Part shown: positions 1-6,956 of the stretch, piece by piece
Numbering within the stretch: position 1 is the first letter of the stretch
How the letters are laid out: every line of letters starts with the position of its first letter
Notes under the pieces: model-generated
The model's input: only the letters and a program-made list of their open reading frames with translations
Databases searched by the model: none
Told to the model about the DNA's origin: nothing
Program-made: the position numbers and the translations under genes
DNA from: DATMYQ01 sp035560935
Lineage (GTDB): Bacteria > Bacillota > Negativicutes > Sporomusales > Sporomusaceae
Assembly (NCBI GenBank): GCA_035560935.1
Contig: DATMYQ010000283.1
Location: 1 to 26,862 of the forward strand
Direction: 5' to 3'
Length of the DNA: 26,862 nt

Positions 1-2
1 TA

Positions 3-11
3 TGTTATAAT
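3..11 (+). promoter_or_regulatory. Extended -10 promoter of the zinc-ribbon gene
   Basis: TGTTATAAT fits an extended -10 element (TG-N-TATAAT). A strong ribosome site (AGGAGGGG, about 23-30) and the ATG at 37 follow it. Any -35 element would lie left of the window. The same TGTTATAATAAT string recurs on the minus strand in front of the sensor-kinase gene (25145-25156). Confidence 0.55.
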
Positions 12-36
12 AATAGCATAAAAGGAGGGGAGGGGT

Positions 37-240
37 ATGCCGACTATTGGCGAAAAAAATACCGCCAGCGGAATCTACAAATGTTCCCGTTGCGGCAATG
101 AAAAACAAGTCAACCAGCAGGACAGCTTTCCTGCCTGCAAAAGCTGTGATATTCCCGGTATGAAATGGGTGGTTGTCAGAAGTGCCCCGGTACTTCCGGT
201 GATTATCCACCCAACCACCACTTCCATTACTTCCATTTAG
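37..240 (+). CDS. Small zinc-ribbon protein
   Basis: This 67-residue protein has two CxxC knuckles, KCSRCG near residues 15-20 and ACKSCD near 33-38, spaced like a rubredoxin-type zinc ribbon. It is likely to bind one zinc ion. The tail after residue 45 is hydrophobic and Thr/Ser/Pro-rich and does not look structured. The start is supported by a purine-rich ribosome site directly upstream and an extended -10 promoter. The stop codon lies at the base of a terminator, so the gene is a single-gene unit. Small zinc-ribbon proteins of this kind are common in Firmicutes and mostly uncharacterised; no specific function is visible. It is convergent with the secreted-protein gene at 353-808. Confidence 0.75.
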   Translation: MPTIGEKNTASGIYKCSRCGNEKQVNQQDSFPACKSCDIPGMKWVVVRSAPVLPVIIHPTTTSITSI

Positions 241-261
241 CCGCCTTTAAGGCGGCTTTTT
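239..261 (+). terminator. Rho-independent terminator after the zinc-ribbon gene
   Basis: AGCCGCC (239-245) pairs perfectly with GGCGGCT (251-257) around a five-base loop, followed by TTTTT. The first two stem bases belong to the TAG stop codon. Bases 262-352 beyond it hold nothing recognisable. Confidence 0.85.
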
Positions 262-352
262 CTCGTAAAAGCAGCAATTCATTGTCCTGCTCTATGTAAA
301 ATACAAACCCATTGCCCATTTTTAACCTATTGGTCATTACGATTTTTCCGGG

Positions 353-808
353 TTATTGCTTCAGTTGCTCCCATTCCGGCGTAACAATGACCACCGGCTG
401 CGACTCCGGTGCCTTCAGCACCACATCCAGCGTCTTATCCGTACCACTGATCCGTTTGGTCATATACACGTATTTCATCGTCGTAACTGCATTTTGCAAT
501 TCAAAATAAATACGGAATTTATAACCTTTTGGCACATCCAACTCCATTTTCTCTCCGTTCGTCTGCGGCGAAATGTTAATTGTCCTCCCCACACCGGAGA
601 CACGGATGGTATCCAACGGCTGCCCCTGAAACGGGTATTTCCAGAAATAGTCTGGATTTTCGACGATCACATTAATAACCACTCTCTGCAAATCCCCATC
701 GGCGGCGGCAGCTGACGTCGGCTGCCCAAGCAATACAACCAGCAAACTAAACGCCAGCAGCAGGCGCATTCCCGGTACCTGGTATTTTTTGTTTTCACGC
801 ATCATCAT
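353..808 (-). CDS. Secreted protein of unknown function
   Basis: The protein has 151 residues from the ATG at 808. This start is chosen because AGGAGG (814-819) sits five bases upstream; an in-frame ATG at 835 would put that ribosome site inside the coding region. Residues 1-37 form a Sec signal peptide: basic start, hydrophobic stretch LLLAFSLLVVLLG, then an Ala-rich end consistent with signal peptidase I cleavage before ADGDLQ. The mature part (about 110 residues) is rich in beta-type sequence with a central FRIYFELQNAVTTMKYVY segment and no cysteines, so it is probably a small periplasmic beta domain. I do not recognise the family. It lies downstream of the DUF2164 gene with a 101-base gap and may have its own promoter. 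Confidence 0.7.
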   Translation of the reverse strand: MMMRENKKYQVPGMRLLLAFSLLVVLLGQPTSAAAADGDLQRVVINVIVENPDYFWKYPFQGQPLDTIRVSGVGRTINISPQTNGEKMELDVPKGYKFRIYFELQNAVTTMKYVYMTKRISGTDKTLDVVLKAPESQPVVIVTPEWEQLKQ

Positions 809-861
809 ATCATCCTCCTGTCGGCTTTTCCGCACTCTGGCACCGAAAAACCTCTCTCAAC

Positions 862-875
862 CGAATAAATATTCG
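862..875. promoter_or_regulatory. Small dyad upstream of the secreted-protein gene
   Basis: CGAATA-AA-TATTCG is a perfect 6-2-6 inverted repeat about 54 bases upstream of the ATG at 808. An AT-rich TATTTA lies within it on the minus strand and could be part of a -10 element, making this a possible operator. No good -35 was found, so the assignment is weak. Confidence 0.25.
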
Positions 876-909
876 TGCTGTAGCTACTGAAATCCTTCTT
901 TTTAGTGGA

Positions 910-1143
910 TCAGCGTGTTATTTTTTCCAGTCCCAGTAAATCTTCAACCTTTTCTGCCATAAAGCGGTGCGCATCCAGAATTCCCTGATTATATAACGCC
1001 GGTCCAATCACTTGCACTATGACACGCAGCAGATTTTCCGCCTGGAAGTCGCTTAAATCCTCATCCCGCTCCTGAAAAAAATGTATTTTTATTTCCCGAA
1101 TCAGGTCATGCCATACCGCTTCTTCCAACTCCACTGGTTTCAT
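910..1143 (-). CDS. DUF2164 family protein
   Basis: This 77-residue acidic protein closely resembles DUF2164 in pattern and length. Diagnostic segments are the IxxYF-like helix IKIHFFQERDEDLSDFQAE, then LLxxxxxxIGPALYNQGILDA and a C-terminal helix KVEDLLGLE. The family is found in Firmicutes and Proteobacteria and has no known function; it has no signal peptide and is presumably cytoplasmic. An AGGAG sits ten bases before the chosen ATG. A closer ATG at 1153 is out of frame. The gene follows lysR by 41 bases on the same strand and is probably cotranscribed with it. Nothing links its role to the regulator. Confidence 0.85.
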   Translation of the reverse strand: MKPVELEEAVWHDLIREIKIHFFQERDEDLSDFQAENLLRVIVQVIGPALYNQGILDAHRFMAEKVEDLLGLEKITR

Positions 1144-1184
1144 CCAGTTTCATCTCCTTTCCCCTCCCGCCGCGGGTTAGCGTT

Positions 1185-2072
1185 TTAAACCGTCAACAGT
1201 TTCTTGTTTTTCAGCCAAACCGGTACACAATCCAAAAATTTCCGGGCCGCCGGGGAAGCTTTTTTCAGTGAAGGACAGGCCACACCAATCGTCCGGCAGG
1301 CCGGTTTTTCCAGTTTCAGCGCCCGGATGCCGTGATCATTGCCGAACAAAACCATCGCCGGAAGAATGCTGATACCCAGGCCATTTTTCACCATCGCAAT
1401 GATTGCCTGGTCTTCCGTCACTTCATACTTAATCTTCGGACTGACGTTATTTTCATGCAAAATCCGTCGCAAGTCATCATCGCTGCCCCACTTGGGCATA
1501 ATAAAAAATTCCTCTTTAATCTGTTCAAAGGAAATTTTGCGTTGATCCTGCAAAGGATGCCCCATGGGAAGAATACAAAGCATTTCGTCTTTAACCAAAG
1601 GAATGGTTTCCAAAGACGGCGGCGCCGGCAAGGATAAAAAACCAAAATCGACGCTCCCATTGATAATCCAGCGACCGATTTCGTCATAGTCGCCCTCGGC
1701 CAAACGGATGTCCAGCGCAGGATGGCAGAGTTGAAATTCTTTGATCATACCGGGAAGCCATTGCGCGGATACGCTGGTAAAAGTTCCGATCCGGACCTGC
1801 CCCCGTTCCAAACCCTTGATGGCAGCGACTTCTTCTCTCAGCCGGTCTTCCGACCGGAGCGTATCGCGAATACATTTCAGCATCCGTTCCCCATTACTGG
1901 TCAAAGACACTCCCGACCGGCCCCGGATAAGTAACGAAAAGCCCATTTCGCTTTCCAGCCCGGAAAGCACATGGCTAACTCCTGACTGTGTCATATTCAG
2001 AGTTTCTGCTGCTTTCGTCAGACTTCCCGCTTCTACGACGGCATGGAATACCCTGTATTTCAAAATCGCCAT
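1185..2072 (-). CDS. LysR-family transcriptional regulator
   Basis: This 295-residue protein has the normal LysR length. The N-terminal winged helix-turn-helix (about residues 1-60) carries the LysR signature: FHAVVEAGSLTKAAETLNMTQSGVSHVLSGLE. The C-terminal half is a periplasmic-binding-protein-like effector domain, starting at QVRIGTFTSV (about residue 91) and continuing to DQAIIAMVKNGLGISILPAMV. A GGGAG ribosome site lies six bases before the ATG. It is divergent from the EamA exporter gene, the usual arrangement in which a LysR protein controls its neighbour and itself. Two T-N11-A dyads lie in the shared region. The effector ligand cannot be read from the sequence. It resembles CynR/CysB-like members only in general form. 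Confidence 0.93.
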   Translation of the reverse strand: MAILKYRVFHAVVEAGSLTKAAETLNMTQSGVSHVLSGLESEMGFSLLIRGRSGVSLTSNGERMLKCIRDTLRSEDRLREEVAAIKGLERGQVRIGTFTSVSAQWLPGMIKEFQLCHPALDIRLAEGDYDEIGRWIINGSVDFGFLSLPAPPSLETIPLVKDEMLCILPMGHPLQDQRKISFEQIKEEFFIMPKWGSDDDLRRILHENNVSPKIKYEVTEDQAIIAMVKNGLGISILPAMVLFGNDHGIRALKLEKPACRTIGVACPSLKKASPAARKFLDCVPVWLKNKKLLTV

Positions 2073-2085
2073 CCACTTCTCCCGT

Positions 2086-2106
2086 TACATGAATTTTATT
2101 CATGTA
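2086..2106. promoter_or_regulatory. LysR-type dyad 1 (probable autoregulatory site)
   Basis: TACATGAAT-TTT-ATTCATGTA is a perfect inverted repeat with nine-base arms. Its core TGAATTTTATTCA fits the LysR box T-N11-A. It lies downstream of the predicted lysR -10 element, between promoter and start codon. Occupancy there would be expected to repress lysR. Confidence 0.6.
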
Positions 2107-2110
2107 TTCC

Positions 2111-2139
2111 ATTATAAACATTCTCTTTGCGAATGTAAA
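2111..2139 (-). promoter_or_regulatory. lysR promoter
   Basis: On the minus strand TTTACA (2134-2139) and a perfect TATAAT (2111-2116) are separated by 17 bases, a near-ideal sigma-70-type promoter reading toward lysR. Confidence 0.7.
2118..2136. promoter_or_regulatory. LysR-type dyad 2 (shared operator)
   Basis: ACATTC-N7-GAATGT is a perfect six-base inverted repeat containing TTC-N7-GAA, the T-N11-A LysR motif. It fills the spacer of the lysR promoter and overlaps the -35 of the divergent promoter. Its centre is 31 bases, about three helical turns, from the centre of dyad 1. Confidence 0.6.
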
Positions 2140-2154
2140 ATTCTCATCTATACT
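2127..2154 (+). promoter_or_regulatory. Promoter of the EamA exporter gene
   Basis: TTGCGA (2127-2132) and TATACT (2149-2154) are separated by 16 bases and read toward the exporter. The weaker -35 and the overlap with dyad 2 suit an activator-dependent or repressible promoter. Confidence 0.5.
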
Positions 2155-2232
2155 GAATGATATCTCCGATTATCCTGTTACGACAATCGATTCTCCCGCA
2201 CAGCGGCGGGCAAAATTGCACCTCAGGAGGAA

Positions 2233-3159
2233 ATGATGACGGAAATCACCGTGACTGACCGTAACCTGCGTCTGCAGATCATCGCCGCTCTGCTGGCGGT
2301 ATATTTCTTTTGGGGCGGTACTTATCTGGCAATGAAAATCGCCATCGATACGATTCCGCCATTTTTAATGAGCGGTCTGCGCTTCTTCACCGCCGGGCTG
2401 GTCGTCTACCTGTGGGAATGGCGGAAAGGAAGCGGCCATCCCGGAAAAGCCCAGTGGCTGAGCGCCGCCATGGTGGGCGGACTGTTGCTGGTATGCGCGA
2501 TGGGCGGCCTGGTGTGGGCGGAGCAGTTCGTCCCATCCGGCACCGCCGCCATTATCTTTGCCACCGTCCCACTGTGGATGACGTTGATCGCCTGGGCATT
2601 TCAAAGCAGCGGACGCCCCCGGTTCCTGGTAATGGCAGGTCTGGCGCTGGGCTTTTGCGGCGTGATTCTCCTGGTCAAAAACTCGGTTGCCCAGATCGGC
2701 AGCAATCCGCTGGAATGGCTGGGATATATCGTAGTCACCCTGGCCGCGGTTTCCTGGGCCTGGGGTTCCTTATACTCGCGCACGGCAAATCTTCCGACAT
2801 CACCCTTCCTGTCAGTAGCCATGCAAAACCTTACCGGTGGCGCCTGCTATTTGTTGATCAGTTTCCTGGCCGGCGAATGGACCTCGTTTTCCGACAACAG
2901 CGTTTCCTGGGATTCGGCCCTTGCGCTGGCTTATCTGATTGTTTTCGGTTCCCTGATCGGCTTTAGCGCCTACATCTGGCTGCTCAAAGCTGCCGATCCC
3001 ACCCTCGTCTCCACTTACGCTTATGCGAATCCCATCGTGGCGGTATTCCTCGGTTGGTTGCTGGCCGGCGAACAACTGGCGACTTCCGACGCCCTGGCGG
3101 CGGCGATGATTATCGGCGCCATCATCATGATCACCAAAAGCCAGTCCCAGACCGGATAA
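2233..3159 (+). CDS. EamA/DMT-superfamily transporter
   Basis: This roughly 308-residue membrane protein has ten predicted helices arranged as two EamA repeats (about residues 10-145 and 155-300). Typical features are YFFWGGTYLAMKIAID in helix 1, VWAEQFVPSGTAAIIFATVPLW in the first repeat and YAYANPIVAVFLGWLLAGEQL in the second. Family members usually export amino acids or metabolites; the substrate is not readable. AGGAGG (2225-2230) lies only two bases from the first ATG but five bases from the second at 2236, so translation may start at either. It is divergent from lysR and its stop codon is one base from the convergent sagB-type stop. Likely role: efflux of a metabolite sensed by the LysR protein. 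Confidence 0.93.
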   Translation: MMTEITVTDRNLRLQIIAALLAVYFFWGGTYLAMKIAIDTIPPFLMSGLRFFTAGLVVYLWEWRKGSGHPGKAQWLSAAMVGGLLLVCAMGGLVWAEQFVPSGTAAIIFATVPLWMTLIAWAFQSSGRPRFLVMAGLALGFCGVILLVKNSVAQIGSNPLEWLGYIVVTLAAVSWAWGSLYSRTANLPTSPFLSVAMQNLTGGACYLLISFLAGEWTSFSDNSVSWDSALALAYLIVFGSLIGFSAYIWLLKAADPTLVSTYAYANPIVAVFLGWLLAGEQLATSDALAAAMIIGAIIMITKSQSQTG

Positions 3160-3168
3160 ATCATCCGG
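3152..3168. terminator. Hairpin holding both convergent stop codons
   Basis: CCGGAT (3152-3157) pairs with ATCCGG (3163-3168) around a five-base loop. The TAA of the exporter (3157-3159) and the TGA of the SagB-type gene (3161-3163 on the minus strand) both fall inside it. The following T-run is poor on either strand, so termination efficiency is uncertain. Confidence 0.4.
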
Positions 3169-3913
3169 GTTTCCTGCCCACCGTAGCCACATAAATGGCA
3201 AACTCGCCTTCACCGTCCACCCCCAGCACTTCGTTCAGTCTCTCGTCCTGAAATGCGGCAATGGCGCAAACGCCGGCGTCCAGTGCCTCTGCCGCCAGAT
3301 ACAGGTTCTGGCAGACATGCCCGGCGTCCAGATGGAGGTAACGGTAGCCCCGTTCGCTATATCGCCAGGTCATCCGGTACGGCACCGCCGTCCAGATAAA
3401 GGTCACGGCGCTTTCTCTGACAAACTTCTGTTTCAGGCAAGCGTCTGTGACCTGTTCCGCCATATCCGGAGCCAGGTTCACCACTGCCAGTTGGTGCTCC
3501 AACGGCAAAAAACGGTACAATCCCGGTTCCAGACCATTTACCCGATTAACCAGAAGATAAGTTTCCAACGCATGGCGGGCCCCGGCGGAAGGCACCGTTC
3601 TCAGGGTGGCGGCCGTCCCCTGTATCCGCCGCACCCCCTGGGTCGACCAAAGCAAATAGGACAACTGCGCCAGGCTCAACGCTTCACCGCTGTAGCGCCG
3701 CAAACTGACCCGGCGTTCAATGGCCTGCTGCAATGGCAGCGTCAGATTAACTTCGCCGGCGTCAATTTCCGTCGGCAACGGCAAGACCAGATGCGTTTCG
3801 CCCGCCACCGTTTTTACCAGCGGTGGTTGTGGTTTTTCCAGTACCTGGTCCGCAGGCTCCAGATACGGATACTGAGTCAGCCGCATAAACTCACGGCCCA
3901 ATTTTCTTGTCAT
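3161..3913 (-). CDS. SagB/ThcOx-type nitroreductase-family dehydrogenase
   Basis: The 250-residue protein belongs to the flavin-dependent nitroreductase superfamily, SagB-type branch. Recognisable are the FMN-binding start AIERRVSLRRYSGEALSLAQLSYLLWSTQG (about residues 64-93), the central SAGARHALETYLLVNRVNGLEPGLYRF (about 109-135) and HLDAGHVCQNLYLAAEALDAGVCAI (about 194-218). SagB proteins oxidise azolines during thiazole/oxazole peptide maturation. However, stand-alone homologues are widespread, and no YcaO cyclodehydratase or precursor peptide is nearby, so a peptide-modifying role is not supported. Its ATG overlaps the TGA of the rppH-type gene (ATGA), with AAGGAGG seven bases upstream, so the two are translationally coupled. 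No signal peptide is seen; it is probably cytoplasmic. Confidence 0.88.
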   Translation of the reverse strand: MTRKLGREFMRLTQYPYLEPADQVLEKPQPPLVKTVAGETHLVLPLPTEIDAGEVNLTLPLQQAIERRVSLRRYSGEALSLAQLSYLLWSTQGVRRIQGTAATLRTVPSAGARHALETYLLVNRVNGLEPGLYRFLPLEHQLAVVNLAPDMAEQVTDACLKQKFVRESAVTFIWTAVPYRMTWRYSERGYRYLHLDAGHVCQNLYLAAEALDAGVCAIAAFQDERLNEVLGVDGEGEFAIYVATVGRKPG

Positions 3914-4413
3914 GCCGACCCCTCCTTTTGGGTTCCGCCCGCCACAATATACCGGCCAAATTCTTCGCGCAGCCGGCGGTAAAGCGGCTGACGGAATCCC
4001 ACCACAATATCCACCAGCTTATCAAACTCCATCCATTTCCAGTCGGAAAACTCCGCGTCCGTCGCTTTTTCCAACGGAATCGTCTCGCCATATTCCGCTC
4101 GCAGACGCAGCAAGAACCACTTTTGCACCTGCCCCCGTCCCACCTTTGGCGTCCGCTTGTCCGGTGGCAGTTCGTAAGCCAGCCATTCCGGATGTTCCGC
4201 CAGACGTTCCAGGCACTCCGGCTGCAAACCGGTTTCCTCCCGCACTTCCCGCAGTACGCCCTGCCAGGGCTCTTCGCCCGGTTCCAGCCCGCCCTGCGGC
4301 AACTGCCAGGCATTCTCTATACCGGCGCGTTCCAGCGCCAATACCTGCCCCCGGGAATTGATAATCATCGCGCCCACATTGGCGCGGAATACATTGTCCT
4401 TATAGCTACCCAT
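3910..4413 (-). CDS. rppH: RppH-type RNA pyrophosphohydrolase (Nudix)
   Basis: From the ATG at 4413 the protein has 167 residues. That start follows a GGGAGGG ribosome site, whereas the in-frame ATG at 4452 has none. The Nudix box is complete: G-x5-E-x7-REVREETGL, inside GGLEPGEEPWQGVLREV. The N-terminal FRANVGAMIINSRGQVLALER and the downstream QKWFLLRL and YRRLREEFGRYI segments match RppH/NudH rather than other Nudix hydrolases. RppH removes pyrophosphate from the 5' triphosphate of mRNA and so triggers 5'-end-dependent decay in the cytoplasm. It is the first gene of a two-gene unit with the SagB-type dehydrogenase. A dinucleoside-polyphosphate hydrolase activity is the main alternative. Confidence 0.87.
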   Translation of the reverse strand: MGSYKDNVFRANVGAMIINSRGQVLALERAGIENAWQLPQGGLEPGEEPWQGVLREVREETGLQPECLERLAEHPEWLAYELPPDKRTPKVGRGQVQKWFLLRLRAEYGETIPLEKATDAEFSDWKWMEFDKLVDIVVGFRQPLYRRLREEFGRYIVAGGTQKEGSA

Positions 4414-4608
4414 TTTTCCCTCCCCACCGCGTTTTCCTCGCGTTGCCTGCAACTTTTCAACACTTTTTTCTTTTGCCGCGGAGCAATGAAATTCCTGCTG
4501 CGAATTTAATAATCCGACATTTTACGGGAGGAATTTCGGCGCTTTCCCCAGAATTATATTCAGGAACGCATTATTCGCGGATCCCGTTCAAGGTCCGCCA
4601 AAACACAA

Positions 4609-4614
4609 AGGAGG
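4609..4614 (+). promoter_or_regulatory. Ribosome binding site that leaves two possible oppA starts
   Basis: AGGAGG lies seven bases before a TTG (4622) and ten bases before an ATG (4625) in the same frame. The ATG is preferred as the stronger codon, but spacing favours the TTG. The two proteins would differ by one residue. No convincing promoter was found in 4414-4608. Confidence 0.5.
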
Positions 4615-4624
4615 AATTTGATTG

Positions 4625-6238
4625 ATGTCCAGTAAAAAATGGCTTGCCTTGTCCCTGATCGTCGTTTTCAGCCTAGCGCTGATTGCGGCCGGCTGCGGCG
4701 GCAGCAACAACGCCAGCAAACCGGCTGCCGCCAAGTACGTCCGGTATGTGATCGGACCGGAACCGGACACATTGGACCCCCGCAAATCCAACGGTATGCC
4801 GGAAGCCCGGATGGAGGCCAATTTATTTGAAGGCCTGATGACCCACGGCAAGGACGGCGTCATCATTCCCGGCGTTGCGGAAAAATACACCATATCGCCG
4901 GATGGCAAGGTCTACACTTTCACCCTGCGTACCGGCCTGAAATGGTCCAACGGCGACCCGTTGACCGCCCAGGATTTTGAATACGCCTGGAAAAAAACGC
5001 TGGATCCCAACTTTGCCAGCAAATACGCCCAGCAATTGTATTTCCTGAAGGGCGGCACCGAGTATAACACCAACAAAGGTTCTGTTGATGAGGTGGGCGT
5101 CAAGGCCACCGACGATAAAACCCTGGTGGTGACGCTGGCCGAGCCGACCCCGTTCTTCCTGTCGGTGCTGGTGCATCACGCCTACTATCCGGTAAACAAA
5201 AAAGTGGACGAAGCCAATCCCAAATGGATGAATGACGCCAAAACCTTTGTCGGCAACGGCGCCTTCATGATGCAGAACTGGACTCACAACGCCAAGGTCG
5301 AATGCGTGAAAAACCCCAACTATTGGGATGCTGCCAATGTTAAGATGGAAAAACTGGATTTCATCCTGTCGGAAAACACCAACACCAATCTGTCGATGTT
5401 TGAAAGCGGCCAGGCCGACTTCGTCGACAACCTTCCCCCGTCGGAATTGCCTCGCCTGTTGAAAGAAAACAAAGTCCAGGCGCTTCCCCTGTTGGGCAAT
5501 GGCTTCTATGTATTCAATCTTAATAAAAAACCCTTTGACGACCCCAAACTGCGTAAAGCCTTTGCGCTGGCCATTGACCGCGAAGCGTTGATGAAAACGC
5601 TGAACAACGGCTGGACTCCGGCCTACGCCTTCGTACCGCCGGGAATCCCCGACGCGGACAAAGGCTCCGACTTCCGTAAAGTTGGCGGCGATCTGTTCAA
5701 AGCCGACGTGGCCGAAGCCAAGAAACTCTTAGCCGAAGCCGGTTTCCCCGACGGTAAAGGATTGCCTCCGGTTCCGCTGATTTACAACACCAACGAAACC
5801 AACAAACTGATCGCCGAAGCACTCCAGGAAATGTGGAACAAGAATCTGGGCGTAAAAGTGGAACTGCAGAACCAGGAATGGAAAGTCTTCCTGCAAAGCC
5901 GCAGCTCCGGCAACTATATTCTGGCCCGCCACGCCTGGATCGGCGACTTTGAGGACCCGATCACTTTCCTGAACCTCTACGAAAGCACCAGCGGCAACAA
6001 CGATGCCAAATACAACAGCGCCAAGTTTGACGCCGATCTGAAAAAATCCTACGGCATTGCCGATCCCAAAGAACGAATGAAACTGTTCCACGAAATGGAG
6101 AAGCAAATGGTCGGCGACGACATGGCCGCCATTCCGCTGTATTTTATGAAACAGTATGTCTTGGCCAAGCCGACGGTTAAAGATTATATTACCACTTCCA
6201 TGTGGCTGACGTATTTCAAATACGCTACGATTCAATAA
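4625..6238 (+). CDS. oppA: Oligopeptide-type ABC substrate-binding lipoprotein
   Basis: The 537-residue protein matches SBP_bac_5 (OppA/DppA) in length. A lipoprotein signal ends at AAGC, so cysteine about residue 24 would be lipidated. Family segments include YVIGPEPDTLDPRKSNGMPEA, NLFEGLMTHGKDG, YTFTLRTGLKWSNGDPLTAQDFEYAWKK and NPNYWDAANVKMEKLDF. It would capture peptides or similar solutes outside the cytoplasmic membrane and deliver them to an OppBCDF permease. No permease or ATPase gene adjoins it; the gene stands alone and ends in a strong terminator, so the partner must be encoded elsewhere. The exact ligand is unknown. Confidence 0.93.
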   Translation: MSSKKWLALSLIVVFSLALIAAGCGGSNNASKPAAAKYVRYVIGPEPDTLDPRKSNGMPEARMEANLFEGLMTHGKDGVIIPGVAEKYTISPDGKVYTFTLRTGLKWSNGDPLTAQDFEYAWKKTLDPNFASKYAQQLYFLKGGTEYNTNKGSVDEVGVKATDDKTLVVTLAEPTPFFLSVLVHHAYYPVNKKVDEANPKWMNDAKTFVGNGAFMMQNWTHNAKVECVKNPNYWDAANVKMEKLDFILSENTNTNLSMFESGQADFVDNLPPSELPRLLKENKVQALPLLGNGFYVFNLNKKPFDDPKLRKAFALAIDREALMKTLNNGWTPAYAFVPPGIPDADKGSDFRKVGGDLFKADVAEAKKLLAEAGFPDGKGLPPVPLIYNTNETNKLIAEALQEMWNKNLGVKVELQNQEWKVFLQSRSSGNYILARHAWIGDFEDPITFLNLYESTSGNNDAKYNSAKFDADLKKSYGIADPKERMKLFHEMEKQMVGDDMAAIPLYFMKQYVLAKPTVKDYITTSMWLTYFKYATIQ

Positions 6239-6262
6239 TTTCGGTCTTGTCCCTGTGTAGGT

Positions 6263-6296
6263 AAAAGGCCTGCTCTCTTCGTAGAGCAGGCCTTTT
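6263..6296. terminator. Bidirectional terminator between oppA and the universal stress protein gene
   Basis: Fourteen bases at 6263-6276 (AAAAGGCCTGCTCT) pair perfectly with 6283-6296 around a six-base loop. The A and T ends give a U-tract on both strands, fitting the two convergent genes. Confidence 0.92.
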
Positions 6297-6303
6297 AACG
6301 TGT

Positions 6304-6711
6304 TCACTTCACTATCAGCACCGGTACCGTCGAATAAGTAACCAACTTATGAGCCACGCTGCCCAACAGCAATTTGCCGAATCCGCCCATCCCCCGCGTA
6401 CCGGCGATAATCAAATCCGCCTCTTCTTCTCTGGCATATTTAATTATTTCTTCGACCACATGACCTTTGCGCATCTGATATGTGACCGGAAATCCGCATT
6501 CCTGGCAAAGGCGGGCCCGTTCCGCTATTTTAGTCCTAATCCAGCGGCAAGAATCCATTTCCAGGTCCATCAAAAGCGCCAGCGACGTGTCACAGACCGC
6601 GAGCAGAACGATCTTCGCCCCAGTCATCCCGGCCAGGTCTATCGCCCATTTCACTGCCTTTTCACTGTAGACCGAACCGTCATAAGACACCACATAGTTC
6701 GGCGTCGGCAT
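6304..6711 (-). CDS. Universal stress protein (UspA family)
   Basis: The 135-residue protein starts at the ATG at 6711, seven bases after GGAGG. The ATG six bases further upstream (6717) is only one base from it. It has the UspA alpha/beta fold sequence: N-terminal YVVSYDGSVYSEKAVKWAIDLA with the ATP-contacting Asp, then ADLIIAGTRGMGGFGKLLLGS, which contains the G-x2-G-x9-G-S nucleotide-binding motif. It is therefore probably an ATP-binding, dimeric cytoplasmic Usp of the MJ0577 type. Such proteins help survival in starvation or redox stress. It is a single-gene unit, convergent with oppA. The upstream region to 6956 holds no further gene; a weak TATATA-like box near 6760 is the only promoter hint. 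Confidence 0.92.
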   Translation of the reverse strand: MPTPNYVVSYDGSVYSEKAVKWAIDLAGMTGAKIVLLAVCDTSLALLMDLEMDSCRWIRTKIAERARLCQECGFPVTYQMRKGHVVEEIIKYAREEEADLIIAGTRGMGGFGKLLLGSVAHKLVTYSTVPVLIVK

Positions 6712-6895
6712 ATCCATCCCTCCGTCTCAAAACTTCCGGTGAGAGGCTGATACGATATATATTCTCCGGGTTCGGTTCAGTTCCTGCCTGACATTAGTTC
6801 TTTCGCCATGATACTGCCTGTGACATTACGCTACCTGCGGATTTGGACCCATTTCAGCTCGAATTGTCTGCGTCGCATGATGGGCAGGAAGCACA

Positions 6896-6932
6896 AAGAG
6901 GCTGTCTCCGTTCAGCGTTGAAACAGCCTCTT
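6896..6932 (-). terminator. Hairpin after the mini-chemoreceptor gene
   Basis: AAGAGGCTGT (6896-6905) pairs perfectly with ACAGCCTCTT (6923-6932), with a small inner TTCA/TGAA stem. Its position 25 bases past the receptor stop suggests a terminator. The T-tract is short on both strands. The rest of 6712-6956 shows no gene. Confidence 0.6.
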
Positions 6933-6956
6933 CCCTTTTCCCGCGTGTTCTATACG

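Noticed and set aside
3161..3913. Thiazole/oxazole-modified peptide cluster
   Set aside because: SagB-type dehydrogenase alone is not enough. No YcaO protein, precursor peptide or exporter of that kind adjoins it; the EamA exporter nearby is convergent and LysR-linked.
4414..4608. Possible riboswitch or T-box in front of oppA
   Set aside because: No recognisable conserved core, antiterminator or terminator pair was found in this leader.
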